Shown here: positions 27,896 to 36,271 of the stretch, one piece after another
Layout of the letters: every line of letters begins with the position of its first letter
Position numbering within the stretch: the stretch's first letter is position 1
DNA from: Coprobacter secundus
GTDB taxonomy: Bacteria; Bacteroidota; Bacteroidia; Bacteroidales; Coprobacteraceae
NCBI GenBank assembly: GCA_000803105.1
Contig: JTDA01000003.1
Span: 1 to 64,000, forward strand
Direction: 5' to 3'
DNA: 64,000 nt
Program-made: the position numbers and the translations under genes
The notes under the pieces: model-generated
Seen by the model: only the letters and a program-made list of their open reading frames with translations
Database searches by the model: none
What the model was told of the DNA's origin: nothing

Positions 27896-28426
27896 ATGGA
27901 GAAGAAAAGCATAATTGATTTAAATAGACTATCTCAAGAAGAATTTAGAAGAGCAGATAAAATTTCTCTTGTTGTAGTTCTTGATAATGTGAGGAGTTTA
28001 AATAATGTAGGTTCTATTTTTAGAACGGGAGATGCTTTTTTGATAGAAAATATTTTTTTATGTGGGATTACAGCGACACCACCACATCAGGAAATACATA
28101 AAACTGCGTTGGGAGCTGAAGATAGTGTATCATGGATGTATTATGAAGATACAGATACTGCAATCGATTATTTGCATGAGAAAGGTTATATAGTGTTTGC
28201 TATTGAACAAGTTGAAAATAGCATAGCTTTACAGAATATACAGTTGGATAAAAATAATAAGTATGCAGTTGTGCTTGGTAATGAAGTTAAAGGCGTACAG
28301 CAGAAAGTTGTTGATAAGTGTGATCAAAACATAGAGATTCCTCAGTTTGGAACAAAACATTCTTTAAATGTTTCTGTTACTGCAGGTCTAGTTATTTGGG
28401 ATTTCTTTAAGAAGCTCTATTATTAG
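27896..28426 (+). CDS. TrmH/SpoU-family RNA 2'-O-methyltransferase
   Basis: SPOUT-fold methyltransferase of 176 aa from the ATG at 27896; the earlier TTG at 27872 overlaps the -7 box. Conserved blocks are N-N-V-G-S-I-F-R-T-G-D (RNA/2'-OH site), G-N-E-V-K-G-V (knot, SAM binding) and S-L-N-V-S-V-T-A-G at the C-terminus. It lacks an N-terminal RNA-binding domain. Whether the target is tRNA or rRNA cannot be told from sequence. It is the first plus-strand gene right of the proposed origin. Confidence 0.92.
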   Translation: MEKKSIIDLNRLSQEEFRRADKISLVVVLDNVRSLNNVGSIFRTGDAFLIENIFLCGITATPPHQEIHKTALGAEDSVSWMYYEDTDTAIDYLHEKGYIVFAIEQVENSIALQNIQLDKNNKYAVVLGNEVKGVQQKVVDKCDQNIEIPQFGTKHSLNVSVTAGLVIWDFFKKLYY

Positions 28427-28435
28427 TTTTATATT

Positions 28436-29041
28436 TTATAGTGCGCCAGATTCAACTAAAAGAACTATTCTTTCTAACATGGCATCTTTTCCTTCAGGTT
28501 CCCATTCAGACTTCAAACTGACTCCAAACATACTTCCGAATGTTTGCCATAAACCTGCTCTGAAATTACCTAAAAAGGCTTTTATAAGATTATAAGAAGA
28601 TTGGTTACATTCTCTGTCTATAAGTCTTATTAGAAGTTTTCCTTGGCTGTAAGTCATTTTTTTAAGAACGGGTTTGTATTCTTTGAAAAGCTCTTTTTCC
28701 ATTCTTCTCAAATGTGCATTTTTGGCTTTGTCATCAGGTAAAGTTTCTATATATTCATAAGTTTCTAATAATGCAGCTTTTACCAGCTTGGCATAGGGTA
28801 AAGTTTTTTTTACATCACGTACTAACTTCCAGTAATATCTTTCCTCTTTTTTATTTTTGAATTTCATGGGAGGAAAACAATATACTGTTTTCATTTGTAT
28901 TACCAATACGGTATCTCCACTCTGGAGTACAGCGTGATATGAACCAGTAAATGCTGAAAACTGGGTTTGAGCTGAGGTTTTATATATATTTGATATATAA
29001 AAAACCAATGAAGTACATAGTATGATGAATAATTTTTTCAT
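28436..29041 (-). CDS. DUF4294 domain protein
   Basis: Exported protein of 201 aa with a Sec signal peptide (M-K-K-L-F-I-I-L...S-A-Q). Family hallmarks are G-D-T-V-L-V-I-Q-M, then V-Y-C-F-P-P, Y-W-K-L-V-R-D-V-K-K-T-L-P-Y-A-K, and R-L-I-D-R-E-C-N-Q-S-S-Y near the C-terminus. Its function is unknown. It converges with the methyltransferase gene with only 9 nt between stops. Its codons are A/C-rich, unlike nadA on the same strand, which places it right of the compositional switch. Confidence 0.9.
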   Translation of the reverse strand: MKKLFIILCTSLVFYISNIYKTSAQTQFSAFTGSYHAVLQSGDTVLVIQMKTVYCFPPMKFKNKKEERYYWKLVRDVKKTLPYAKLVKAALLETYEYIETLPDDKAKNAHLRRMEKELFKEYKPVLKKMTYSQGKLLIRLIDRECNQSSYNLIKAFLGNFRAGLWQTFGSMFGVSLKSEWEPEGKDAMLERIVLLVESGAL

Positions 29042-29382
29042 TCGTTACAAAATTAGTTTTATTAGTTATATATCATACTTATTTTACATTATTTATTTAT
29101 AATTCTATCTTGTGTATAACTTGTACATAAGTTGTCAATATATCTAATAATAAACATTTTAATATTCTATTTATCAGCATATTATATGTTTATTATTATT
29201 ATTGACATATATAAAATAGTTTGTTGTTGATAAGTTATTTATAGCTTGTTTATTATTTGTTTATTTATGTTTTTAAATATTTGAATTTGAAATATTTAAT
29301 ATAATTATCAACAACTATTTATTTAATTATAGATAGATATGATTTTCAATCGTTATTTTTGTATATAAAATATTATAAGAAT
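29042..29382. other. AT-rich intergenic region with DnaA-box-like motifs
   Basis: About 340 nt between divergent genes, no credible ORF. DnaA-box-like 9-mers are TGTGTATAA (29111-29119, complement TTATACACA, fits TTATNCACA), TGTTGATAA (29225-29233) and TTATCAACA (29305-29313), the last two being complements of each other. It may be a second part of a split origin, or just a divergent promoter region. Confidence 0.45.
29354..29361 (+). promoter_or_regulatory. -7 element of the radical SAM gene
   Basis: TATTTTTG, 21 nt before the ATG at 29383, matches TAnnTTTG. Confidence 0.45.
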
Positions 29383-30159
29383 ATGTCTACAAAATTGTTC
29401 GGAAGTGTAATTTTTGGGCCGGTTCATAGTCGTCGGTTAGGAATTTCTTTAGGTGTTAATTTGTTACCAATGGATGGTAAAGTATGTTCTTTTGATTGCA
29501 TTTATTGTGAATGTGGATATAATTCTCAAGGTAAAGGTCATGGTTTGCCTACGGTGGAACAAGTTTATAAATCATTGGACAATAAGTTAAGGGAAATGTT
29601 TCATAACAAAGAAGAGTTAGATGTTATTACATTTGCAGGTAATGGAGAACCTACTTTACATCCTCAATTTTTAGATATAATAAATAATACCTTATTATTA
29701 AGGAATAAATGGTTCCCTAAAGCAAAAGTAAGTGTTTTATCAAATGCTACATGTATTGATAAAATATCTGTATTTGATGCTTTGAATAAAGTAGATAATA
29801 ATATATTAAAATTGGATTCTGTGGTACCCGAAACCGTGGCTTTATTAAATGTTCCTAACAGTAAAAGCTTTACTGTTGATAAGTTGATAAGTAATTTGAA
29901 AAAATTTAATGGAAATCTTATTATACAAACGTTATTTGTCAGAGGAATACATAATGGTCATGTAGTAGATAACACTACCGAAAAAGAAGTTGAAGGCTGG
30001 ATAAGAGCTATACAAGAAATAAAGCCTCGGCAGGTAATGATATATGCCATAGATAGAGAAACTCCTGAAAAGAATTTGGAAAAGTTATCTAAAGATGAGT
30101 TAGAGAAAATAGCCGATAAGGTAAGAATTTTAGGATATGATGTTACAGTATCAGTTTAG
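29383..30159 (+). CDS. Radical SAM protein
   Basis: Radical SAM enzyme of 258 aa from the ATG at 29383 (M-S-T-K-L-F-G). The cluster motif C-S-F-D-C-I-Y-C (CxxxCxxC) is near residue 37, preceded by G-P-V-H-S-R-R-L-G-I-S-L-G-V-N-L-L-P and followed by a G-N-G-E-P-T SAM-binding segment. The P-V-H-S-R-R-L-G lead is shared with a widespread uncharacterised radical SAM group (COG0731-like). The substrate is unknown. It stands alone between a promoter and a terminator. Confidence 0.9.
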   Translation: MSTKLFGSVIFGPVHSRRLGISLGVNLLPMDGKVCSFDCIYCECGYNSQGKGHGLPTVEQVYKSLDNKLREMFHNKEELDVITFAGNGEPTLHPQFLDIINNTLLLRNKWFPKAKVSVLSNATCIDKISVFDALNKVDNNILKLDSVVPETVALLNVPNSKSFTVDKLISNLKKFNGNLIIQTLFVRGIHNGHVVDNTTEKEVEGWIRAIQEIKPRQVMIYAIDRETPEKNLEKLSKDELEKIADKVRILGYDVTVSV

Positions 30160-30174
30160 AGAAATGTTAACAAA

Positions 30175-30215
30175 ATTATTTACCTCTATTAATTTCTATA
30201 ATAGAGGTAAATAAT
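30175..30215. terminator. Bidirectional terminator, radical SAM gene and CoA-transferase gene
   Basis: A perfect 16-bp inverted repeat (ATTATTTACCTCTATT and complement) with a 9-nt loop between two convergent genes. The tracts are A/T-rich rather than pure T. Confidence 0.7.
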
Positions 30216-30233
30216 GTAAAGAATATTGTTTTA

Positions 30234-31727
30234 TCATTTGTAATCAGCCCAATTGGTTAGAGCCATATTTCCTGATTTAATAAATTCTAGATGAAATCCA
30301 AAGCACGCTTTTAGATTGTGGGGAGTATGTACATTTTTGGTCATGTTTAAATAATCCCATAATAGTTGTTTATAAGCAGGATTTGCGCAGTTTTCTATAA
30401 TTTCTTTAGCTCTTTGTATTGGAGATTTTCCTCTTAAGTCGGCCACACCTTGCTCTGTTATTAAAATATCCACAGAATGTTCGCTGTGATCAAGATGTGA
30501 AACCATAGGTACAATAGCACTGATATTACCTCCTTTTGCTACAGAAGGACACGTAAATATAGAAATATAAGAATTTCGAGTAAAATCTCCAGAACCTCCT
30601 ATACCGTTCATCATTTTGGTTCCTACTACATGTGTACTATTTACATTTCCAAATATATCAGCTTCTAATGCTGTATTTATAGTGATGATACCTAAACGAC
30701 GAACTATCTCGGGATTATTACTTATTTCTCCAGGGCGAAGTACCAATTTATTTCTGAAGAAGTCAAGGTTGGAAAATACTTCTTCTTCTACTGTATTACT
30801 GATTGTAAGAGAACAACCGCTGGCAAAACGACATTTTCCTTCTTTCATTAATTTGATAACAGCATCTTGTACTACTTCGGTGTACATTTCAAATACAGGT
30901 ACGTCAGGACTGTTACCCAATCCGCTTAATACAGCATTTGCTATATTTCCTACTCCAGACTGTAGTGGAAGAAATTCTTTTGGAATAAGACCTTTTTTTA
31001 ATTGAGAAACTAAAAAGTTACAAACATTATCTCCAATACGAGTTGTGACTTCATCTACTGGAGCAAATTCTTTTACATTGTCTGGTAAATTAGTTTCTAC
31101 TATACCGATAATTTTATGAGGATCTACTTTTATAACAGGAGAACCTATTCTGTCACTTGGTTTATAAATAGGAATTTCTTTTCTGTATGGAGGATTTATA
31201 GGTTCGTATATATCATGAAATCCATATAAATTTTGAGGCAAATGACGATTTAATTCTATAATGATTTTATCAGCCATATTGCAATAAGTAGGAGCAGCAC
31301 CGACTCCAATACCTAAAGTAATTTCTCCATTTTCTGTTACATCGACAGCTTCAATTATGGCAGTATTTATTTTTCCATAAAAGCCGTATCTTAAATTTTG
31401 AGCCAAATGGGATAGATGTATATCAAAATAGTCGATTTCATTGTTATTGATAGCTGTACGAGAATCTTTTGTTGATTGATAAGGCGTTCTTGTTTTAATA
31501 GCTTTTGCTCTCGATAACACTCCATCAACATTGTCACTTGTTGATGCACCAGTAAATACGCCTATTTTAAAAGGTCTGCCTGCAGCATGTTCTTTTTCGG
31601 CTTTTTTTGCAATAGCAACTGATACAACTTTAGGTGTACCTGCAGCAGTAAATCCACCAAAACCTACGTTTTCATCATTTTCGATATAAGAAGCTGCTTC
31701 TTCTGCTGTAATAAATTTTAATGACAT
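30234..31727 (-). CDS. Acetyl-CoA hydrolase/transferase family protein (succinyl-CoA:acetate CoA-transferase-like)
   Basis: CoA-transferase of 497 aa. The N-terminal half has G-F-G-G-F-T-A-A-G-T-P-K. The C-terminal half has M-Y-T-E-V-V-Q-D, whose glutamate aligns with the catalytic residue of AarC/Cat1-type enzymes. Later motifs are N-G-I-G-G-S-G-D-F-T-R and the H-S-V-D-I-L-I-T-E-Q-G-V-A-D-L-R-G signature. In fermentative Bacteroidales these enzymes exchange CoA between succinate or propionate and acetate; the exact substrate pair is inferred. It is a single gene with a terminator on its 3' side. Confidence 0.93.
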   Translation of the reverse strand: MSLKFITAEEAASYIENDENVGFGGFTAAGTPKVVSVAIAKKAEKEHAAGRPFKIGVFTGASTSDNVDGVLSRAKAIKTRTPYQSTKDSRTAINNNEIDYFDIHLSHLAQNLRYGFYGKINTAIIEAVDVTENGEITLGIGVGAAPTYCNMADKIIIELNRHLPQNLYGFHDIYEPINPPYRKEIPIYKPSDRIGSPVIKVDPHKIIGIVETNLPDNVKEFAPVDEVTTRIGDNVCNFLVSQLKKGLIPKEFLPLQSGVGNIANAVLSGLGNSPDVPVFEMYTEVVQDAVIKLMKEGKCRFASGCSLTISNTVEEEVFSNLDFFRNKLVLRPGEISNNPEIVRRLGIITINTALEADIFGNVNSTHVVGTKMMNGIGGSGDFTRNSYISIFTCPSVAKGGNISAIVPMVSHLDHSEHSVDILITEQGVADLRGKSPIQRAKEIIENCANPAYKQLLWDYLNMTKNVHTPHNLKACFGFHLEFIKSGNMALTNWADYK

Positions 31728-31852
31728 ATTTTAATGTTTTTATAACGGTGTTAGACTGATCATATTTATAATGTGAGAATTATATATGTTGGACGAAAAT
31801 AGGAAAAATAATTCATATTATTATTTTCATCAGTCTGAATTTTATGTTAGAT

Positions 31853-32238
31853 TTAAATATTGAATTTACGAGATAGAATCTCATTATTAATTATAGCTCT
31901 ACGTAAGTCTTCTGAATTACCGAACCATTTTTCATTTTCAATTTCATCATTATCGACGGAAAGTTGAAGATTAGGTATCTTTTTCTCTTTGGTTGGTATA
32001 GGTGGAGGTGTTATATTTTTTTTCTTATTTTCTTTTTTTGTAGGTGGAATAGAAGATATTTCCTTTTGTGGAAAAAAGATATCTTCCCAACTTATTTCTT
32101 TATTAGGTATATTATTTTCATTATCGGGAGATTCTTTTATAATTTTTTTTGATTATCTTTTTTTATTTGTTCATTAGCTTTAACTACTGAACGAATTACA
32201 AAAAATAAAATAATAAAGATTAGCGCCCATAGATTCAT
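31853..32238 (-). pseudogene. Small membrane-anchored protein of unknown function, frameshifted
   Basis: Minus-strand frame from an ATG at 32238 encodes an N-terminal hydrophobic segment (L-W-A-L-I-F-I-I-L-F-F-V-I) and then stops after K-D-N-Q-K-K-L. If one A is added to the A8 run (plus-strand T8 at 32143-32150), it continues to a TAA at 31853. The C-terminal part is proline/lysine-rich (T-P-P-P-I-P-T-K-E-K-K) and ends W-F-G-N-S-E-D-L-R-R-A-I-I-N-N-E-I-L-S-R-K-F. The intact product would be about 128 aa. I do not recognise a named family. It lies divergent from miaB. Confidence 0.55.
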
Positions 32239-32498
32239 ATGCTTTTCGTATTTTTGTCTTCCAAAAATAAGTATTTTTCTATGAAAGTCCAAATAACTTA
32301 TTATAAATAGATAAGGACAGTTTCACAACTGCCCTTAACAGATTTAACCTAAACCTTAACTATGAAAAAATTTCATATAATGTTTACTTTGCAAAAATAT
32401 ATATAAAATATTAAATTGCAAATAAAAAGTTGATTTTTGTAAGATAAATACTTATTTTTTATTCATAATATCATATTTACTAATAAAAAAATAAATAA

Positions 32499-33872
32499 AT
32501 GAAAGAAGGTTCAGAAGCAGACTTTAAATCTGCGACCGGGAACGGAGAAAAAAAGTTGTTTATAGAAACGTATGGCTGTCAGATGAATGTAGCAGATAGT
32601 GAAGTTGTAGCATCTATTATGGAAATGGATGGTTATAATTTGTGTGAGAAATTGGAAGATGCCGATGCTGTGTTTATTAATACTTGTTCAATTAGAGATA
32701 ATGCAGAACAAAAAATTTATTCAAGATTGCAATATTTTAATGCCTTACGTAGGAAAAATAAGCGATTGATAGTAGGAGTATTAGGTTGTATGGCTGAGCG
32801 GGTAAAAGATGAATTGATAAAAGATTATCAGGTAGATTTGGTTGTTGGTCCGGATGCTTATCTTGATTTGCCTAATTTAGTCGGAGCTGTTGAGCGGGGA
32901 GAAAAAGCCATAAATGTGAATTTATCTTTGACTGAAACATATAAAAAAATAATACCTGCACGTATTGGAGGAAATCATATATCCGGATTTATTTCTATTA
33001 TGAGGGGATGCAATAATTTCTGCTCATATTGTATTGTGCCTTACACACGTGGAAGAGAACGTAGTAGAGATCCGGAAAGTATATTGCGGGAACTTTGTGA
33101 TTTGAAACAACGTAAATTTAAGGAAGTTACTTTATTGGGCCAGAATGTAAATTCTTTTAGATTTGAAAATGAAAATGGTGAAATAGTAACTTTTCCTAAA
33201 TTGCTTGCTATGGTTGCAGAAGTTGCAGGTCCCAGGATGAGAATTCGTTTTACAACGTCTCATCCTAAGGATATGAGTGATGAAATATTGGAAACGATAG
33301 CTCGTTATTCTAATATTTGTAAACATATTCATTTACCTGTTCAATCTGGTAGTTCTCGTATACTCAAACTCATGAATAGAAAATATACTAGGGAATGGTA
33401 TTTGGAAAGAATAGCAGCTATAAAACGTATTATTCCTGATTGTGGTATAACTACAGATTTGTTTAGTGGTTTTCATTCAGAGACGGAAGAAGATTTTGCA
33501 GAAACACTATCTTTAATGAGAGAAGTTGGTTTTGATGCATCTTTCATGTTCAAATATTCGGAACGTCCCGGAACTTATGCTTCTAAAAATTTATCTGATA
33601 ATATAGCGGAAGAAATAAAAGTAGAACGTTTACAGCGAATGATTGATTTGCAAAATGAATTATCTGCTCAAAGTAATAAAAGAGATATAGGTAAAATTTT
33701 TGAAATCCTTGTCGAGGGTTTTTCAAAACGTTCAAGAGAAGATCTTTTTGGACGGACTGAGCAAAATAAAGTAGTGGTTTTTCCTAAAAAAACTCACCAT
33801 ATAGGTGAGTTTGTACAAGTACGTATTATAGATTCTTCATCGGCAACTCTTTTAGGAGAAGCTATAGATTGA
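32499..33872 (+). CDS. miaB: tRNA-2-methylthio-N6-dimethylallyladenosine synthase
   Basis: Radical SAM methylthiotransferase acting on A37 of tRNAs, 457 aa. The N-terminal UPF0004 domain has E-T-Y-G-C-Q-M-N-V-A-D-S-E, N-T-C-S-I-R and G-C-M-A-E-R cysteines for the auxiliary cluster. The radical SAM motif is C-N-N-F-C-S-Y-C near residue 169. A C-terminal TRAM domain has G-R-T-E-Q-N-K-V-V-V-F. It starts about 20 residues before the first domain; the lead K-E-G-S-E-A-D-F is not conserved. It is followed by a terminator. Confidence 0.97.
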   Translation: MKEGSEADFKSATGNGEKKLFIETYGCQMNVADSEVVASIMEMDGYNLCEKLEDADAVFINTCSIRDNAEQKIYSRLQYFNALRRKNKRLIVGVLGCMAERVKDELIKDYQVDLVVGPDAYLDLPNLVGAVERGEKAINVNLSLTETYKKIIPARIGGNHISGFISIMRGCNNFCSYCIVPYTRGRERSRDPESILRELCDLKQRKFKEVTLLGQNVNSFRFENENGEIVTFPKLLAMVAEVAGPRMRIRFTTSHPKDMSDEILETIARYSNICKHIHLPVQSGSSRILKLMNRKYTREWYLERIAAIKRIIPDCGITTDLFSGFHSETEEDFAETLSLMREVGFDASFMFKYSERPGTYASKNLSDNIAEEIKVERLQRMIDLQNELSAQSNKRDIGKIFEILVEGFSKRSREDLFGRTEQNKVVVFPKKTHHIGEFVQVRIIDSSSATLLGEAID

Positions 33873-33909
33873 GTTGTCATTTTAATCTTATTTTTTGAAA
33901 TTGTAATAT

Positions 33910-33955
33910 AACTCATACATATCTGATACAATTTTCAGAATATGTATGAGTTTTT
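33910..33955 (+). terminator. Terminator after miaB
   Basis: A 16-bp stem with one bulge (ACTCATACATATCTGA at 33911-33926 against 33935-33951), ending in a T run, 38 nt after the miaB stop. Confidence 0.85.
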
Positions 33956-34213
33956 CGTATTATATATTCCAATACAAAAGAGTACATATAAATTAGATTA
34001 TAAATTAGTTAAAATATTAAAATAAAAGTGCTTAAATTCATAATTAATTTGTTCTTTTGCATAAAATTCCGATAAGAATTGCCTCAATAAAGAGGAAGAT
34101 AAAAAAGACTTTGGAGTTTGAATGTAAATGAGTTTAATAGTTTCTGTTATTCAGAAATTTAAATATTGATACCAAACTTGAAAAATATATTTTAAGGGTG
34201 GTAAAAAAGATTG
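33956..34213. other. Intergenic leader upstream of ftsX
   Basis: Together with the terminator this makes a gap of about 340 nt. TTTTGC near 34055 resembles a -7 end but does not fit TAnnTTTG fully. No ORF, tRNA or riboswitch was recognised, so the start of the ftsX transcript is not resolved. Confidence 0.3.
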
Positions 34214-35101
34214 ATGCAGATGAGCGAATCCAAGAGTAACAAGCATATTACATTTTTTAATGCACGTCTCACTTCCACTATCAGTATATCATTAGTTTTG
34301 TTTATATTGGGTGTAATTGCTTTGATGGGGGTTTTGGCTACTCAATTATCGATGTATGTAAAGGAAAATATAGGTTTTTCTATAGTTTTAAAGGAATCAG
34401 CAAAAGAATCTCAAATAAAGCGATTGCAAAAAAAATTAGATACAGCTCCTTACGTAAAAGCAACGCAGTTTATTTCAAAAGAAGATGCATTGAAAGAGCT
34501 TGAAGTAGAAATAGGTGAAAATCCTGAAGATTTATTAGGTTTTAATCCATTAAAAGCTTCTATAGAGGTAAAATTGAAGGCCGATTATGCACATCCAGAT
34601 AGTTTGCAATGGATAGAAAGGGGTTTAAATAAGGGAACAACTGCTATTGATGAAATAGTTTATCAGAAAGATTTATTGAAAATGGTTAACGATAATATAC
34701 GCCGTATAGGATTAATTTTATTATGTTTGGCTATTGTTTTAATGATTATATCATTTGCTTTGATAAGTAATACTATCAGATTGACAGCTTATTCCAAAAG
34801 ATTTATTATACACACAATGAAGCTGGTGGGTGCAACTCCGGGCTTTATTCGTAAACCTTTTATATTATCTAATATAGTTAATGGAATTATTGCGGCTTTT
34901 GTAGCTATTGGAATGTTGACAGGATGTGTATATTATTTGATGTCGGAGATTGATAATTTTTATACTTTAGTGAGTATTCAATCTTTAATGATGGTATATG
35001 TTATTGTATTGTTATTAGGCATTACGATTACAGCTATATCATCATATTTTGCTGTCAATAGATATATTCGTATGGATCGAGATGATTTGTATTATGTATA
35101 A
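34214..35101 (+). CDS. ftsX: Cell division protein FtsX
   Basis: Permease subunit of the FtsEX complex, which governs peptidoglycan hydrolases at division, 295 aa. It has a cytoplasmic start, TM1 (about 24-46), an extracellular domain with F-I-S-K-E-D-A-L-K-E-L, and three TM segments from about residue 170 onward. The ATG at 34214 was chosen over the TTG at 34211; another ATG at 34220 is also possible. ftsE is not adjacent, which is usual in Bacteroidota. It heads a run of six plus-strand genes to folK. Confidence 0.93.
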   Translation: MQMSESKSNKHITFFNARLTSTISISLVLFILGVIALMGVLATQLSMYVKENIGFSIVLKESAKESQIKRLQKKLDTAPYVKATQFISKEDALKELEVEIGENPEDLLGFNPLKASIEVKLKADYAHPDSLQWIERGLNKGTTAIDEIVYQKDLLKMVNDNIRRIGLILLCLAIVLMIISFALISNTIRLTAYSKRFIIHTMKLVGATPGFIRKPFILSNIVNGIIAAFVAIGMLTGCVYYLMSEIDNFYTLVSIQSLMMVYVIVLLLGITITAISSYFAVNRYIRMDRDDLYYV

Positions 35102-35134
35102 AAATCACTTTTATCAAAGATTAAAAACTTATAT

Positions 35135-35356
35135 ATGGATACTCAAAAATTTGCATTAGGTAAACAAAATTTGATATTGATTGGTATCGCTTTTGTTGTT
35201 ATTATTATTGGCTTTGCATTGATGGCAGGACCAGGTTCTACACCAGAACATTATAATCCTGATATATTTAGTTTCAGGAGAATAGTTTTGGCTCCGGGAA
35301 TTGCTTTTGTCGGTTTTGTATTTATGATTTATGCTATAATGAAAAAGTCAAAATAA
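35135..35356 (+). CDS. DUF3098 small membrane protein
   Basis: A 73-aa protein with two hydrophobic segments (L-I-L-I-G-I-A-F-V-V-I-I-I-G-F-A-L-M and V-L-A-P-G-I-A-F-V-G-F-V-F-M-I-Y-A-I) separated by a short loop with N-P-D-I-F-S-F-R-R. The loop and placement between ftsX and uppP are typical of DUF3098 in Bacteroidota. Its function is unknown, but the conserved position suggests a link with envelope growth or division. Confidence 0.88.
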   Translation: MDTQKFALGKQNLILIGIAFVVIIIGFALMAGPGSTPEHYNPDIFSFRRIVLAPGIAFVGFVFMIYAIMKKSK

Positions 35357-35377
35357 TCAGAGCTGTACAAGTATTAT

Positions 35378-36271
35378 ATGGAAGAATTATCTTTATTTCA
35401 GACTATAATTATAGCTATTGTAGAGGGGTTGACTGAATTTTTGCCGGTATCTTCTACTGGGCATATGATTATAACACAACATTTGTTAGGGGTTCCGAGT
35501 AGTGATTTTGTTAAAGCTTTTACAGTGATTATACAGTTTGGTGCTATATTGTCAGTGGTTGTATTGTATTGGAAGCGCTTCTTTAAATTGAATAAATGCA
35601 AAATTTTTGATACGGATATTGTTAATAATAATGATAGGTCAGCTCGGTGGATAGAGTATGGAAAACGTTTTTTGTATAAATATGATTTTTATTGGAAGCT
35701 TTTAATCGCTTTTATTCCGGCAGCTTTTTTCGGACTATTATTTAGTGACAAAATTGACGAAATGCTTGAGAGCGTAACTGTAGTTGCTGTAATGCTTGTG
35801 ATAGGAGGTATTGTAATGTTATTTGTGGATAAGTGGTTTGCAAAGTCTTCTCCAAATCAAGAGATGACTCCTAAAAAGGCTTTTTGTATAGGTCTGTTCC
35901 AATGCATAGCTATGATCCCTGGTGTCTCTCGTTCAATGGCTACAATTGTCGGAGGTATGGCACAAAAAATGACACGAAAAAATGCAGCAGAATTTTCTTT
36001 TTTTCTGGCTGTACCTACTATGTTTGCTGCGACAGCATATAAACTGTTAAAATTGGTAACTTCAGAGAATGGATTACAAATTTTGCAGGATAATATAATA
36101 CCTTTAATTGTTGGTAATGTTGTAGCTTTTATAGTGGCTTTTTTGGCAATAAAGTTTTTTATAAGCTTTGTCACCAAATATGGATTTAAAGCATTTGGAT
36201 ATTATCGTATAATAGTGGGTGGTATTATTATTGTATTTATGCTGTTGGGGTATAATTTAGAAATAGACTAA
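35378..36271 (+). CDS. uppP: Undecaprenyl-diphosphate phosphatase
   Basis: Integral membrane enzyme that recycles undecaprenyl-PP to undecaprenyl-P for cell-wall and glycan synthesis, 297 aa. Hallmark motifs are V-E-G-L-T-E-F-L-P-V-S-S-T-G-H near the N-terminus and P-G-V-S-R-S-M-A-T-I near residue 188. About seven hydrophobic segments are visible. An internal loop around residues 70-105 is longer than in the E. coli protein. Its stop overlaps the truB start by one base. Confidence 0.95.
   Translation: MEELSLFQTIIIAIVEGLTEFLPVSSTGHMIITQHLLGVPSSDFVKAFTVIIQFGAILSVVVLYWKRFFKLNKCKIFDTDIVNNNDRSARWIEYGKRFLYKYDFYWKLLIAFIPAAFFGLLFSDKIDEMLESVTVVAVMLVIGGIVMLFVDKWFAKSSPNQEMTPKKAFCIGLFQCIAMIPGVSRSMATIVGGMAQKMTRKNAAEFSFFLAVPTMFAATAYKLLKLVTSENGLQILQDNIIPLIVGNVVAFIVAFLAIKFFISFVTKYGFKAFGYYRIIVGGIIIVFMLLGYNLEID

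Noticed and set aside
27435..29382. Reading the composition switch as a replication terminus
   Set aside because: The polarity is wrong: genes pointing away from this site are the T/G-rich ones, as on leading strands leaving an origin. A terminus would show the reverse.
31964..32177. Two 62-codon plus-strand frames opposite the small gene beside miaB
   Set aside because: They are antisense shadows of the frameshifted minus-strand gene; runs of F, W and I come from its lysine- and proline-rich codons read backward.
32313..32336. Hairpin AAGGACAGTT/AACTGCCCTT upstream of miaB as a terminator or riboswitch
   Set aside because: One mismatch in a 10-bp stem and no T run; no known riboswitch core nearby. 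It could be a weak terminator but is not supported.
32361..32405. 14-codon ATG frame (M-K-K-F-H-I-M-F-T-L-Q-K-Y-I) upstream of miaB
   Set aside because: Too short and AT-rich to separate from chance, with no promoter or control motif that would make it a leader peptide.
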